A stretch of 64,000 bases of DNA from Streptomyces sp. NRRL B-1140 (lineage in GTDB: Bacteria > Actinomycetota > Actinomycetes > Streptomycetales > Streptomycetaceae): assembly GCF_001280065.1 (NCBI RefSeq), contig NZ_LGEA01000102.1, forward strand, positions 451,529 to 515,528, written 5' to 3'. The position numbers were made by a program, and so were the translations under genes. Below the pieces are notes generated by a model. It was not told the origin of the DNA, did no database searches, and saw nothing but the letters and a program-made list of their open reading frames with translations. Below, piece by piece: positions 31,707-42,381 of this stretch (positions within the stretch are counted from its first letter, which is position 1; the number at the start of each line of letters is the position of its first letter).

Positions 31707-33634
31707 TGGCGGGGCCCATGGGGCGGATGATGGCCGGGGGCGGCCCCGACCAGCGCTCGCTCGACTTCAAGGGGTCGGGCAAACGGCTCGTCGCGCGGTT
31801 CCGGCCGGAGCGGGTCACCATCTACGTGCTGCTGCTGTGCGTGGTGCTCAGCGTCGGCCTGAACGTCGTCGGGCCGAAGATCCTCGGCAAGGCCACCGAC
31901 CTGGTCTTCGCGGGCATCGTCGGCCGGGGCATGCCGGAGGGGGCGTCCAAGGAGCAGGTCCTCGACTCCATGCGGCAGCGCGGGGACGGCGACGTCGCCG
32001 ACATGCTGCGCAGCACCGACTTCACCCCGGGCGAGGGCATCGACTTCACGGCCGTCGGGCACGTACTGCTGCTGGCGCTGGGCGTGTTCACGGTGGCCGG
32101 GCTGCTGATGGCGGTCGCGACGCGGCTGGTGAACCGGGCCGTGAACCGGACCATGTTCCGGATGCGTGAGGACGTGCAGACGAAGCTGTCGCGGCTTCCG
32201 CTGTCGTACTTCGACCAGCGCCAGCGCGGTGAGGTGCTGTCCCGGGCGACGAACGACATCGACAACATCGGGCAGACCCTCCAGCAGTCGATGGGGCAGC
32301 TCATCAACTCGGTGCTGACCATCATCGGCGTGCTCGCGATGATGTTCTACGTCTCCTGGATCCTGGCGCTGGTCGCGCTGGTGACCGTGCCGCTGTCGTT
32401 CGTCGTGGCCACGCGGGTGGGCAAGCGGTCGCAGCCGCACTTCGTGCAGCAGTGGCGCTCGACGGGCAAGCTGAACGCCCACATCGAGGAGATGTACACC
32501 GGGCATGCCCTGGTGAAGGTGTTCGGGCGGCAGGAGGAGTCGGCGCGGCAGTTCGCCGAGCAGAACGACGCGCTGTACGAGGCGGGGTTCAAGGCGCAGT
32601 TCAACAGCGGGGTCATGCAGCCGCTGATGATGTTCGTGTCGAACCTGAACTACGTGCTGGTGGCGGTGGTCGGCGGGCTGCGGGTCGCCTCCGGCTCGCT
32701 GTCGATCGGCGATGTGCAGGCCTTCATCCAGTACTCGCGCCAGTTCTCCATGCCGCTGACGCAGGTGGCGTCCATGGCGAACCTGGTGCAGTCCGGTGTG
32801 GCCTCGGCGGAGCGGGTCTTCGAACTGCTGGACGCGGAGGAGCAGGAGGCGGACCCGGTGCCGGGTGTGCGTCCGGAGGAGCTGCGCGGGCAGGTGGCGC
32901 TGGAGCACGTGTCGTTCCGCTACGACCCCGACAAGCCGCTCATCGAGGACCTGTCACTGAAGGTCGAGCCCGGGCACACGGTCGCCATCGTCGGCCCGAC
33001 CGGCGCCGGCAAGACGACGCTGGTGAATCTGCTGATGCGGTTCTACGACGTCACCGGCGGGCGCATCACCCTCGACGGCGTCGACATCGCGCGGATGTCC
33101 CGGGACGAACTGCGGGCCGGGATCGGCATGGTGCTGCAGGACACCTGGCTGTTCGGCGGCACGATCGCGGAGAACATCGCGTACGGCGCCTCCCGGGAGG
33201 TCACCCGCGGGGAGATCGAGGAGGCGGCCCGGGCGGCGCACGCGGACCGGTTCGTGCGGACGCTGCCGGACGGGTACGACACGGTGATCGACGACGAGGG
33301 CACGGGGGTGAGCGCGGGTGAGAAGCAGCTCATCACCATCGCCCGGGCGTTCCTGTCCGACCCGGTGATCCTGGTGCTGGACGAGGCGACGAGTTCGGTG
33401 GACACGCGGACGGAGGTGCTGATCCAGAAGGCGATGGCCAAACTGGCTCATGGGCGGACCTCGTTCGTCATCGCGCACCGCCTGTCGACGATCCGGGACG
33501 CGGACACGATCCTCGTCATGGAGAACGGGTCCATCGTCGAACAGGGGGCGCACGAGGAGCTGCTGGCGGCGGACGGCGCGTATGCGCGGCTGTACAAGGC
33601 GCAGTTCGCGCAGGCCGTCGCCGAGGTCGACTGA
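31706..33634 (+). CDS. ABC exporter half with consensus ATPase site
   Basis: The 642-aa partner of the preceding protein. It has an N-terminal extension and a periplasmic-side insert (about residues 70-115), six helices, then Walker A GPTGAGKTTLV, Walker B ILVLDEATSSVD with catalytic Glu and switch histidine VIAHRLSTI. Its signature is altered to GVSAGEKQL, exactly complementing the intact signature of its partner, so only one active site forms. Such pairs export lipids or drugs. GGAGG precedes the ATG. After the stop, 33635-33736 contains a dispersed repeat. Confidence 0.93.
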   Translation: MAGPMGRMMAGGGPDQRSLDFKGSGKRLVARFRPERVTIYVLLLCVVLSVGLNVVGPKILGKATDLVFAGIVGRGMPEGASKEQVLDSMRQRGDGDVADMLRSTDFTPGEGIDFTAVGHVLLLALGVFTVAGLLMAVATRLVNRAVNRTMFRMREDVQTKLSRLPLSYFDQRQRGEVLSRATNDIDNIGQTLQQSMGQLINSVLTIIGVLAMMFYVSWILALVALVTVPLSFVVATRVGKRSQPHFVQQWRSTGKLNAHIEEMYTGHALVKVFGRQEESARQFAEQNDALYEAGFKAQFNSGVMQPLMMFVSNLNYVLVAVVGGLRVASGSLSIGDVQAFIQYSRQFSMPLTQVASMANLVQSGVASAERVFELLDAEEQEADPVPGVRPEELRGQVALEHVSFRYDPDKPLIEDLSLKVEPGHTVAIVGPTGAGKTTLVNLLMRFYDVTGGRITLDGVDIARMSRDELRAGIGMVLQDTWLFGGTIAENIAYGASREVTRGEIEEAARAAHADRFVRTLPDGYDTVIDDEGTGVSAGEKQLITIARAFLSDPVILVLDEATSSVDTRTEVLIQKAMAKLAHGRTSFVIAHRLSTIRDADTILVMENGSIVEQGAHEELLAADGAYARLYKAQFAQAVAEVD

Positions 33635-33692
33635 GTCGCATTCGGGGGTGCCGAGTGGTGTCGTGGGGCGGCTGCGGGCCGGTGGGGGCCGG

Positions 33693-33714
33693 TCGCGCAG
33701 TTCCCCGCGCCCCT
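33693..33714 (+). repeat. Dispersed intergenic repeat, copy 2
   Basis: Contains CGCAGTTCCCCGCGCCCCT, shared with 28298-28319 and 39821-39842. Here and in copy 3 the similarity starts about 27 bases earlier with GGCGGCTGCGGG. It lies between convergent genes. Confidence 0.75.
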
Positions 33715-33736
33715 TGGGCCGGACCCGCACTCGGCA

Positions 33737-35047
<1,311 letters not shown>

Positions 35048-35106
35048 CGTCGCCACGAGGGGCGTGCGATGACTTTTTGCTTCCGGTCCGTGACCGGGTG
35101 GTGACG

Positions 35107-37026
35107 TCAGAGCGCGGCGGCGCCGTGTTCCCGGAGGGTCTGGTCGTACTGCTGGAGGACCCACAGTTCGTTCTGCACGGCGGCGAGCTCGGCGGGGTCG
35201 CCGTGCGTTCCGAGGCGGGTGAGCCGGCTCGTGATGTCGCGGATGCGACGCTCCACGGCCCGGCGGCGGACCGTCACCAGCTGGGCGCCCGCATACACCT
35301 CGTCGGCGCCCTTCACGCCCTTGTGCAGCAGGATCGCCTCGACGGCGAGCTCCGTCACCGTCGCGCGGACCGTGTCGTCCGGGGCGGCCTCGCGGACCCG
35401 GACCAGGTAGTCCTGGGGGTCGGCGACGCCCTGTTCGGCGCCGCCCGCGTCCTGGATGGCCTGGCGGACGGCGGCGTAGGGCGGGGCGGTGAACTCGTCG
35501 ATCCCGTACGCGTCGAAGGCCGGGGAGACCAACTCGGGGCGCTGGAGGGCGAGTTTGAGGAGTTCCCGTTCGGTGGCGAAGACGGGGTTGCGGAGGTTCA
35601 GGGCCGGGCCGCGGGGGGCGGCGGGCCGGGGCGGGGCGGCGTACTGCCGACCCTCGGGGTGCCGCTCCGGGGCAGGGCCCTTGCCGCCGCGGTCGCGGGC
35701 CCAGCGGGCCAGTTGGGCCACGCGCTTGACCACGAACTGGGTGTCGAGGATCCCGAGCATGCCCGCGAGCTGGACGGCGACCTCGTGCTGGGCGCCGCTG
35801 TTCTTGATGCGGGCGACGATCGGGGCGGCCTCGTCCAGGGCGGCGGCGCGGCCCGCCGGGGTGTCGAGGTCGTAGCGGCTCACGATCTGGCGCAGCGCGA
35901 ACTCGAACAGGGGGGTGCGGGGCTCGACCAGGTCGGCGACGGCCTCGTCGCCCTTGACCAGACGCAGGTCACAGGGGTCCATGCCGTCCGGGGCGATGGC
36001 GATGTACGTCTCCGCGGCGAACTTCTGGTCGTCCTCGAAGGCACGCAGGGCGGCCTTCTGGCCGGCGGCGTCGCCGTCGAAGGTGAAGATGACGCGGGCC
36101 GAGCCGTTGTCCATGAGCAGTCGGCGGAGGATCTTGATGTGCTCGCCGCCGAAGGCGGTGCCACAGGTGGCGATGGCGGTCGTCACACCGGCGAGGTGGC
36201 AGGCCATGACGTCGGTGTAGCCCTCGACGACGACCGCGCGGGACGCCTTGGCGATGTCCTTCTTCGCCAGGTCGATGCCGTACAGGACCTGGGACTTCTT
36301 GTAGATCGCCGTCTCGGGCGTGTTGAGGTACTTGGGGCCGTTGTCCGCCTCGTAGAGCTTGCGGGCGCCGAAGCCGACGACGTCGCCGCCGATGTCGCGG
36401 ATGGGCCACATCAGGCGTCCGCGGAAGCGGTCGATGGGGCCGCGGCGGCCCTCCTGGGAGAGGCCGGAGAGGAGCAGTTCCTTGTCGGTGAAGCCCTTGC
36501 CGCGCAGGAAGCGCGTGAGGTGGTCCCAGCCCTGGGGGCTGTAGCCGACGGAGAAGTGCTGGGCGGCGGCCTGGTCGAAGCCGCGGTCGGCGAGGAACCG
36601 GCGGCCGGTGTCGGCCTCGGGGCTGGTGGCGAGCTGTTCCGCGTACCAGTCGGCGGCGATCTTGTGGGCCTCGACCAGGCGGATCCGCTCGCCGCGCTGG
36701 TGGGAGGGGTTGTAGCCGCCCTCCTCGTAGCGCAGGGTGATGCCCGCCTGGGCGGCCAGGCGCTCGACCGCCTCCGAGAAGGAGAGGTGGTCGATCTTCA
36801 TCACGAACGTGATGGTGTCGCCGCCCTCCTGGCAACCGAAGCAGTGGAAGAACCCCTTGCTCGGGCTGACCTGGAAGGACGGTGACTTCTCGTCGTGGAA
36901 GGGGCAGAGACCCTTGAGGTTTCCGCCGCCCGCGTTGCGCAGCTGGAGGTACTCGGACACCACGGCGTCGATCGGGACCGCGTCCCGTACCGCCTTCACG
37001 TCCTCGTCGTTGATCCGTCCTGCCAC
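35107..37026 (-). CDS. dnaG: DNA primase
   Basis: A 639-aa primase making RNA primers at the replication fork. The N-terminal zinc-binding domain shows [15 protein letters not shown] and [11 protein letters not shown]; the catalytic core shows [19 protein letters not shown], the Toprim motifs [11 protein letters not shown] and [12 protein letters not shown] and DPCDL; the C-terminal region would bind DnaB helicase. The GTG start with the sequence [20 protein letters not shown] is the expected N-terminus. It lies 60 bases upstream of hrdA on the same strand, an arrangement reminiscent of the dnaG-rpoD macromolecular synthesis operon. Confidence 0.97.
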   Translation of the reverse strand: MAGRINDEDVKAVRDAVPIDAVVSEYLQLRNAGGGNLKGLCPFHDEKSPSFQVSPSKGFFHCFGCQEGGDTITFVMKIDHLSFSEAVERLAAQAGITLRYEEGGYNPSHQRGERIRLVEAHKIAADWYAEQLATSPEADTGRRFLADRGFDQAAAQHFSVGYSPQGWDHLTRFLRGKGFTDKELLLSGLSQEGRRGPIDRFRGRLMWPIRDIGGDVVGFGARKLYEADNGPKYLNTPETAIYKKSQVLYGIDLAKKDIAKASRAVVVEGYTDVMACHLAGVTTAIATCGTAFGGEHIKILRRLLMDNGSARVIFTFDGDAAGQKAALRAFEDDQKFAAETYIAIAPDGMDPCDLRLVKGDEAVADLVEPRTPLFEFALRQIVSRYDLDTPAGRAAALDEAAPIVARIKNSGAQHEVAVQLAGMLGILDTQFVVKRVAQLARWARDRGGKGPAPERHPEGRQYAAPPRPAAPRGPALNLRNPVFATERELLKLALQRPELVSPAFDAYGIDEFTAPPYAAVRQAIQDAGGAEQGVADPQDYLVRVREAAPDDTVRATVTELAVEAILLHKGVKGADEVYAGAQLVTVRRRAVERRIRDITSRLTRLGTHGDPAELAAVQNELWVLQQYDQTLREHGAAAL

Positions 37027-37073
37027 GCGTGAAGTCTACGGCGGCGGACCGACACTCCTGACAGCCCTGGCGG

Positions 37074-38339
37074 CTATGAGGCGAGGCTCTCCAGCGGGAC
37101 GTGCGGGTCCGCCAGGGATTCCGTGTTCACCCTCGCCCTGGAACGGATCAGGCGCTGGATCTTGTCCGTGACGTCCCACACGTTCACGTTCATCCCGGCC
37201 AGCACCCGGCCGTCCTTCACCCAGAACGCGATGAACTCGCGCTTCCCGGCGTCCCCGCGGATCACCACCTGGTCGTAGGTGCCCGCGGGTGCCCAGCCGG
37301 AGTACTCCATCCCCAGGTCGTACTGGTCGGAGAAGAAGTAGGGCACCCGGTCGTACGTCACCTCCCGGCCCAGCATGGAGCGCGCGGCCGCCGGGCCGCC
37401 GTTCAGGGCGTTGGCCCAGTGCTCCACCCGCAGGCTCGTGGCGAACAGGGCGTGGTGGAAGGAGGCCGCGTCGCCGGCCGCGTAGATGTCGGGGTCGGAG
37501 GTGCGCAGCCGCTCGTCGACCACGATGCCACCGCCCTGCGCCCGGTCGGCGATCTCCAGTCCGGCCGCCTCCGCGAGGGCGACCCGCGGGGCCGCGCCGA
37601 TCGCCGCCAGCACGTCGTGCGCCGGGTGCTCCTCGCCGTCGTCGGTGCGGGCCGCGAGGACCATGCCGTCCTGGCCGACGATCTCCGTCAGCCGCCTGCC
37701 GAAGTGGAACCGCACCCCGTGCTCGCGGTGCAGCTCGGCGAAGAGCCCGCCGAGCTCCGGGCCCAGCACGCCGTGCAGCGGGGTCGGCCCGTGCTCGACG
37801 ACCGTGACCTCCGCGCCGTACTCGCGGGCCGCCGCCGCGACCTCCAGGCCGATCCAGCCGGCACCGGCGATGACGAGGTGTCCGTTGTCCCGGCCGAGGT
37901 TGGTCAGGACGTGTTTGAGGCGCTCGGCGTGGGCGAGGCGGCGCAGATGGTGCACGCCGGCCAGGTCCGTGCCCGGGATGTCCAGGCGGCGGGGCTCGGC
38001 GCCGGTCGCCAGGAGCAGCTTGTCGTAGCGGACGAGGGTGCCGTCCTCGCCGAAGCGGACCGTCTTGGCCGCGCGGTCGACGGCGTCGACGGTCTGGCCG
38101 AGGTGGAGCTCGATGTCGTGGGCCGCGTACCAGGCCGGTTCGTGCACGAAGACGCTGTCGCGTTGTTCCTTGCCGAGGAGGTAGCCCTTGGACAGGGGCG
38201 GACGCTCGTAGGGGTGGTCGCGTTCGTCGCAGATCAGTATCACGCGGCCGGTGAAGCCCTCCGCGCGGAGCGTCTCGGCCGCCTTGGCGCCGGCCAGTCC
38301 GCCTCCGACGATGACGAATGTCTGATCCGCGTCGACCAC
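37074..38339 (-). CDS. NAD(P)/FAD-dependent ferredoxin reductase-type oxidoreductase
   Basis: A 421-aa pyridine nucleotide oxidoreductase: FAD motif FVIVGGGLAGAKAAETLRAEG, the PYERPPLSKGYLLG region typical of ferredoxin/rubredoxin reductases, NAD motif VIAGAGWIGLEVAAAAREYG, and DIYAAGDAASF binding FAD. The C-terminal part fits the reductase C-terminal domain. It should pass electrons from NAD(P)H to a ferredoxin, often for a P450 or dioxygenase, but none is adjacent. The GTG follows GAGGAGGCACCAA, a strong ribosome binding site. Confidence 0.92.
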   Translation of the reverse strand: MVDADQTFVIVGGGLAGAKAAETLRAEGFTGRVILICDERDHPYERPPLSKGYLLGKEQRDSVFVHEPAWYAAHDIELHLGQTVDAVDRAAKTVRFGEDGTLVRYDKLLLATGAEPRRLDIPGTDLAGVHHLRRLAHAERLKHVLTNLGRDNGHLVIAGAGWIGLEVAAAAREYGAEVTVVEHGPTPLHGVLGPELGGLFAELHREHGVRFHFGRRLTEIVGQDGMVLAARTDDGEEHPAHDVLAAIGAAPRVALAEAAGLEIADRAQGGGIVVDERLRTSDPDIYAAGDAASFHHALFATSLRVEHWANALNGGPAAARSMLGREVTYDRVPYFFSDQYDLGMEYSGWAPAGTYDQVVIRGDAGKREFIAFWVKDGRVLAGMNVNVWDVTDKIQRLIRSRARVNTESLADPHVPLESLAS

Positions 38340-38473
38340 TTGGTGCCTCCTCGTCAGGGTGTCGCCACTTGCGAGCGTCCCGCACGGAGCGTGATGCGGG
38401 AAGAGGGAGTGACCCGATCAGGCCACGGAGGGTCACATTCGGGGGAGCTCGCGTCCCGCCCGTCGCGTCAGTC

Positions 38474-39751
38474 TCATCCCTGCCCCGTCAGACGGGCGTG
38501 AAGCGAACGGGCGGAGGTGTCGGTCAGGGAGGCGATCTGGTCGACGATCACCCGTTTGCGCGCCCGGTCGTCCGCCGCCCGGTCGAACAGGGCGCGGAAC
38601 TGCGGGTCCAGCCCGTCCGGCGCGCGGGCGGTGAGCGCCTCGGCCAGTTCGGCGACGACGATCCGCTGGTCGGCGCGCAGCCGCTCCTGCTCGGCGCGCT
38701 GCATGACGTAGAGGTCGGCGACGGCCTTGAGGACGGCGCACTCCATCCGGGTCTCGCGCGGGACGACGAGTTCGGCGGCGTACCGGGTGAGCCGCCCGGC
38801 CCCGTACGCCGTACGGGTCGCGGTCTCGGCGGCCAGGCAGAAGCGGCCGATGAGCTGGCTGGTGGCGTCCTTCAGGCGGGCCTGTGCGACGGCGGTGCCG
38901 TCGTAGCCGTGCGGCCACCACTCCTGGGCGAGGAGCCGGTCCAGGGCCTCGGCGAGTTCGGCCGTGTCGGTGCCGGCGGGGACGTACCGGCCCAGGGCGA
39001 CCTGGAAGACGTCCCGGCGTTCGGGGTCGGCGTGCAGGCAGTTCGGGTCGATGTGACCGGCGTGCAGGCCGTCCTCCACGTCGTGCACCGAGTAGGCCAC
39101 GTCGTCGGACCAGTCCATGACCTGCGCCTCGAAGCAGGTGCGGACGCCGGGGGCGTCCTTGCGGAGCCAGTCGAAGACGGGGCGGTCGTCCTCGTAGACA
39201 CCGAACTTGTTCGAGGCCGGGTCGGTCGGGTGGGCGCCGCGTGGCCAGGGGTACTTGGTGGCGGCGTCGAGGGCGGCGCGGGTCAGGTTGAGGCCGACGG
39301 AGCGCTCCTGGGTGAACCGTTTGGGCTCGATCCGGGTGAGGAGCCGCAGGGACTGGGCGTTGCCCTCGAAGCCGCCGCAGTCGGACGCGAACTCGTTGAG
39401 GGCCTGTTCGCCGTTGTGGCCGAAGGGCGGGTGGCCCAGGTCGTGGGAGAGGCAGGCGGCTTCCACGAGGTCGGGGTCGCAGCCGAGGGCCGCGCCCAGC
39501 TCGCGGCCGACCTGGGCGCATTCCAGGGAGTGGGTGAGGCGGGTGCGGGGGCTGGCGTCCCAGGCGGGGCCCAGGGTGCCGGGCGTTACCACTTGGGTTT
39601 TGCCGGCCAGTCTTCTCAGGGCGGCGCTGTGCAGGACCCGGGCGCGGTCGCGTTGGAAGGCTGTGCGGCCGGGGCGTTTGTCTGGTTCGGGGGCCCAGCG
39701 GTCGACTGACGTCGGGTCGTAGGCCGGGGGGTTCTGTGCGGTGCCGTCCAT
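38474..39751 (-). CDS. dgt: Deoxyguanosinetriphosphate triphosphohydrolase-like protein
   Basis: A 425-aa HD-domain nucleotidase. Motifs: [20 protein letters not shown], the HD metal ligands in [13 protein letters not shown] and [16 protein letters not shown], and the later Asp in [16 protein letters not shown]. dGTPases cleave dNTPs to nucleoside and triphosphate and help balance pools; they commonly lie next to dnaG in actinobacteria, as here. The ATG has no strong ribosome site but opens the typical sequence. Confidence 0.94.
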   Translation of the reverse strand: MDGTAQNPPAYDPTSVDRWAPEPDKRPGRTAFQRDRARVLHSAALRRLAGKTQVVTPGTLGPAWDASPRTRLTHSLECAQVGRELGAALGCDPDLVEAACLSHDLGHPPFGHNGEQALNEFASDCGGFEGNAQSLRLLTRIEPKRFTQERSVGLNLTRAALDAATKYPWPRGAHPTDPASNKFGVYEDDRPVFDWLRKDAPGVRTCFEAQVMDWSDDVAYSVHDVEDGLHAGHIDPNCLHADPERRDVFQVALGRYVPAGTDTAELAEALDRLLAQEWWPHGYDGTAVAQARLKDATSQLIGRFCLAAETATRTAYGAGRLTRYAAELVVPRETRMECAVLKAVADLYVMQRAEQERLRADQRIVVAELAEALTARAPDGLDPQFRALFDRAADDRARKRVIVDQIASLTDTSARSLHARLTGQG

Positions 39752-39820
39752 GGCTCGACAGTAAGCGCCTGGCGTCTGCCGGGTTCTGTTCTCGGGCGGC
39801 TGCGGGTGGTTTGTGGCTTG

Positions 39821-39842
39821 TCGCGCAGTTCCCCGCGCCCCT
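39821..39842 (+). repeat. Dispersed intergenic repeat, copy 3
   Basis: Third copy of the repeat with core CGCAGTTCCCCGCGCCCCT, with the same upstream GGCGGCTGCGGG block as copy 2. It lies between the dGTPase and chelatase-like genes. Confidence 0.75.
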
Positions 39843-39869
39843 TTCAGGGCGTGTCACCACCCCCCGGTG

Positions 39870-40637
39870 TCAGGCCGAGGCCAGGTGCCTGAAGGCCGCC
39901 TTCGCCAAAGTCTCCTCGTAGCGGTGGAGGACGAGGGCGGCCATCGACGGGTGTGTGCCCAGGGGGGCCGCCGCTATCCACGGGGCCGCCTGGGCGCACT
40001 CCGTGGCGAAGCGGCCCGGGGCCGTGAAGTAGGACGCGAGGGCGATGTGGCGGCGGCCCCTGGCCAGGAGGGTGCGGACCGCGGTCTGGACCGTGGGGGT
40101 CGCGGCCGAGGCGTAGGCCGGGATGACCGGGACGCCGAGGCGGGTGGCCAGGAGGTGGGCGGTGCGGCCCGTGTCCGTCTTGGCGTCCGGGTCGCGGGAG
40201 CCCGCGGCGGCGAGGACGACGGCACTGGTGCGGTGGGGTGTCCCGCCCCAGCCGGCTTCCGTGAGGCGGGCCTGGAGGGCGTCGACCAGGAGGGGGTGGG
40301 GGCCCAGGGGGGCGGCCAGGTGGGTGCGGGCGCGGGAGGCCGCCGCCATCTCGGGGATGTCCTGCTTGACGTGGTAGCCGCGGCTGAGGAGGAGGGGGAC
40401 GAGGACCGCCTCCGTGTCACCCAGGGCCGCGAGCGTGTCGGGGAGCAGGGGGGCGTTGAGTTCGATGTGGCCCAGGTGCACGGGCACGTCGGGGCGCAGG
40501 GCCCGGACCCGGTCGAGGAGCGCCCTGACGGTGCTCAGCGCGCGGGGGTCGCGGCTGCCGTGGGCCACGACCACGAGGGCGGGCGGGGCCGGGCGGCGCG
40601 TGGCGGGCGGCGGGACGAGGCTGAGCTGACTGGGCAT
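39870..40637 (-). CDS. Sirohydrochlorin chelatase-like (CbiX) protein
   Basis: A 255-aa protein of two CbiX-type repeats. The first shows LVVVAHGSRDPRALSTVRAL with the metal-binding His, and VHLGHIELNAPLL with LVPLLLSRGYHVKQDIP; the second shows VVLAAAGSRDPDAKTD and IALASYFTAPGRF. Such enzymes insert iron or cobalt into sirohydrochlorin. The siroheme product is the cofactor of the nitrite reductase encoded at 55.6 kb, so the gene may serve the same pathway, though it is not in an operon with it. The start ATG is not preceded by an obvious ribosome site. Confidence 0.85.
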   Translation of the reverse strand: MPSQLSLVPPPATRRPAPPALVVVAHGSRDPRALSTVRALLDRVRALRPDVPVHLGHIELNAPLLPDTLAALGDTEAVLVPLLLSRGYHVKQDIPEMAAASRARTHLAAPLGPHPLLVDALQARLTEAGWGGTPHRTSAVVLAAAGSRDPDAKTDTGRTAHLLATRLGVPVIPAYASAATPTVQTAVRTLLARGRRHIALASYFTAPGRFATECAQAAPWIAAAPLGTHPSMAALVLHRYEETLAKAAFRHLASA

Positions 40638-40850
40638 GCTCCGATGGTGGCGGCGGTGCGTTGCCTGCCCGTTGCCTGGGCGTCACGAGTGTTTTCCAGC
40701 GGTTCACGACGGGGGTCGCGACTGTGTGAGGCGCCTTGACCTGCGGTTTCCACGAACCGAGTGAAGCTGGTCACGCGGCTGGGGATGAACCGGGCGGCCC
40801 GGGAGGACGTCCCTGACTGTCGAGGGGCCGACCTGGGGAGGGACCGTCCG

Positions 40851-41549
40851 ATGCGTCGTGTGACGTTCCGAAGACCGCGGCTGCCGCGTACCCGGCGGGG
40901 GCAGCGGCGGCTGGTGCAGGCCGTGATGGCCGCTTGTGTGCTGGCGCTGCTTCCGGCGACGTGGATGTACGCCGTGGCGGGTGACCGGCTGCGGACGGTG
41001 GCGGATGTGCCGCGTACCGATGTGGCCGTGGTGTTCGGTGCCGGGCTGTGGGAGGGCGAGCCCTCGCCGTATCTGGCGCACCGGCTCGACGCCGCGGCGA
41101 AGCTGTACCGGCAGGGGCGGGTGAAGGTGGTGCTCGTCACCGGGGACAACAGCCGGGAGGACTACGACGAGCCGGACGCGATGCGCGCGTATCTGACGCG
41201 GCACGGGGTGCCCGACGGGCGGATCGTCAGCGACTACGCGGGGTTCGACACCTGGGACTCCTGTGTGCGCGCGAAGAAGATCTTCGGGGTGGACCATGCC
41301 GTGCTGATCAGTCAGGGCTTCCACATCCGGCGGGCGGTGGCGCTGTGCGAGGCGGCGGGGGTCTCCTCGTACGGGGTCGGCGTCGACGCCGTGCACGACG
41401 CCACCTGGTACTACGGGGGCACCCGGGAGATCCTCGCCGCCGGCAAGGCCGCGCTGGACGCGGTGTTCCGGCCGGATCCGCGGTTCCTCGGGCCGCGGGA
41501 GCCGGGTGTGGAGCGGGCGCTGGCGACGGCCGGAGGTCCTCGCGGGTGA
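40851..41549 (+). CDS. DUF218 (SanA/YdcF-like) membrane-anchored protein
   Basis: A 232-aa protein with an N-terminal basic segment and one membrane helix (QAVMAACVLALLPATWMYAV), then an extracytoplasmic DUF218 domain: VAVVFGAGLWEGEPSPYLAHRL, KVVLVTGDNSREDYDEPDAM, FDTWDSCVRAKKIF and ISQGFHIRRAVALCEAAG. The E. coli relative SanA affects envelope barrier function. GGGGAGGG precedes the ATG at 40851; an earlier in-frame start would add an unlikely extension. Confidence 0.85.
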   Translation: MRRVTFRRPRLPRTRRGQRRLVQAVMAACVLALLPATWMYAVAGDRLRTVADVPRTDVAVVFGAGLWEGEPSPYLAHRLDAAAKLYRQGRVKVVLVTGDNSREDYDEPDAMRAYLTRHGVPDGRIVSDYAGFDTWDSCVRAKKIFGVDHAVLISQGFHIRRAVALCEAAGVSSYGVGVDAVHDATWYYGGTREILAAGKAALDAVFRPDPRFLGPREPGVERALATAGGPRG

Positions 41550-41601
41550 CGCGGCCGGGGGCGGGCGCCCCCGGCCGCGCGGTGGGTGCCGGGGGGCCGT
41601 G

Positions 41602-42369
41602 TCAGTGTCCGTGGAAGCGCGGCGGGCGCTTCTCCAGGAACGCGGTCATGCCCTCCTTCTGGTCGTCGGTGGCGAACAGGGCGTGGAAGACGCGGCGTTC
41701 GAAGCGGATCCCGTCGCGCAGACCGGTCTCCAGGGCCCGGTCGACGCACTCGCGGGCCGCCCTGACCGCGGCGTCGCCGTAGGAGGCGATCGCCGCCGCC
41801 GCTTCGAGGGCCTCGGGCAGGACACGGTCGTCCGGGACCACACGGGAGACGAGACCGCAGCGTCCAGCCTCCTGTGCGTCCATGGTGCGGCCGGTCAGGA
41901 CGAGGTCCATCGCCTTCGCCCGGCCGACGAGCCGGGTCAGCCGCTGGGTGCCGCCGATGCCGGGGATCACGCCGAGCTTGATCTCGGGCTGGCCGAAGAC
42001 CGCCGACTCCCCCGCGACGACCAGGTCGCACATCATCGCGAGCTCGCAACCACCGCCCAGAGCATGTCCGTTGACTGCGGCGATCTTCGGGGTGCGGAGG
42101 TCCGCGAACTCCTCCCAGGCGGCGAAGTAGTCCTCGGCCATCATGTCGACGGCCGACCTGCCCGCCATCTCCTTGATGTCGGCGCCCGCCGCGAAGACCG
42201 TGTCCGAGCCGGTGACGACGAAGCAACCGACCTCGGGGTCCGCTTCCAACGGGCGGAGCGTGTCCAGGAGTTCGGCCAGCAGCGCCGAGCTGAGCGCGTT
42301 GCGTACGTGGGGGCGGTGCAGACGTACGGTCACGACCCGGCCGTCCCGCTCCAGCTTCAGGTTGTTCAT
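41602..42369 (-). CDS. Enoyl-CoA hydratase/isomerase family protein
   Basis: A 255-aa crotonase: VRLHRPHVRNALSS, oxyanion hole AAGADIKEMAG and NGHALGGGCELAMMCD, GQPEIKLGVIPGIGGTQRL carrying the catalytic Glu residues of true hydratases. It would hydrate trans-2-enoyl-CoA. I chose the ATG at 42369 because AAGGGA lies six bases upstream; an ATG two codons earlier abuts it. It is 12 bases behind the membrane oxidoreductase gene, so it closes a three-gene operon with an adenylation enzyme. Confidence 0.92.
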   Translation of the reverse strand: MNNLKLERDGRVVTVRLHRPHVRNALSSALLAELLDTLRPLEADPEVGCFVVTGSDTVFAAGADIKEMAGRSAVDMMAEDYFAAWEEFADLRTPKIAAVNGHALGGGCELAMMCDLVVAGESAVFGQPEIKLGVIPGIGGTQRLTRLVGRAKAMDLVLTGRTMDAQEAGRCGLVSRVVPDDRVLPEALEAAAAIASYGDAAVRAARECVDRALETGLRDGIRFERRVFHALFATDDQKEGMTAFLEKRPPRFHGH

Positions 42370-42381
42370 CGGCATTCCCTT

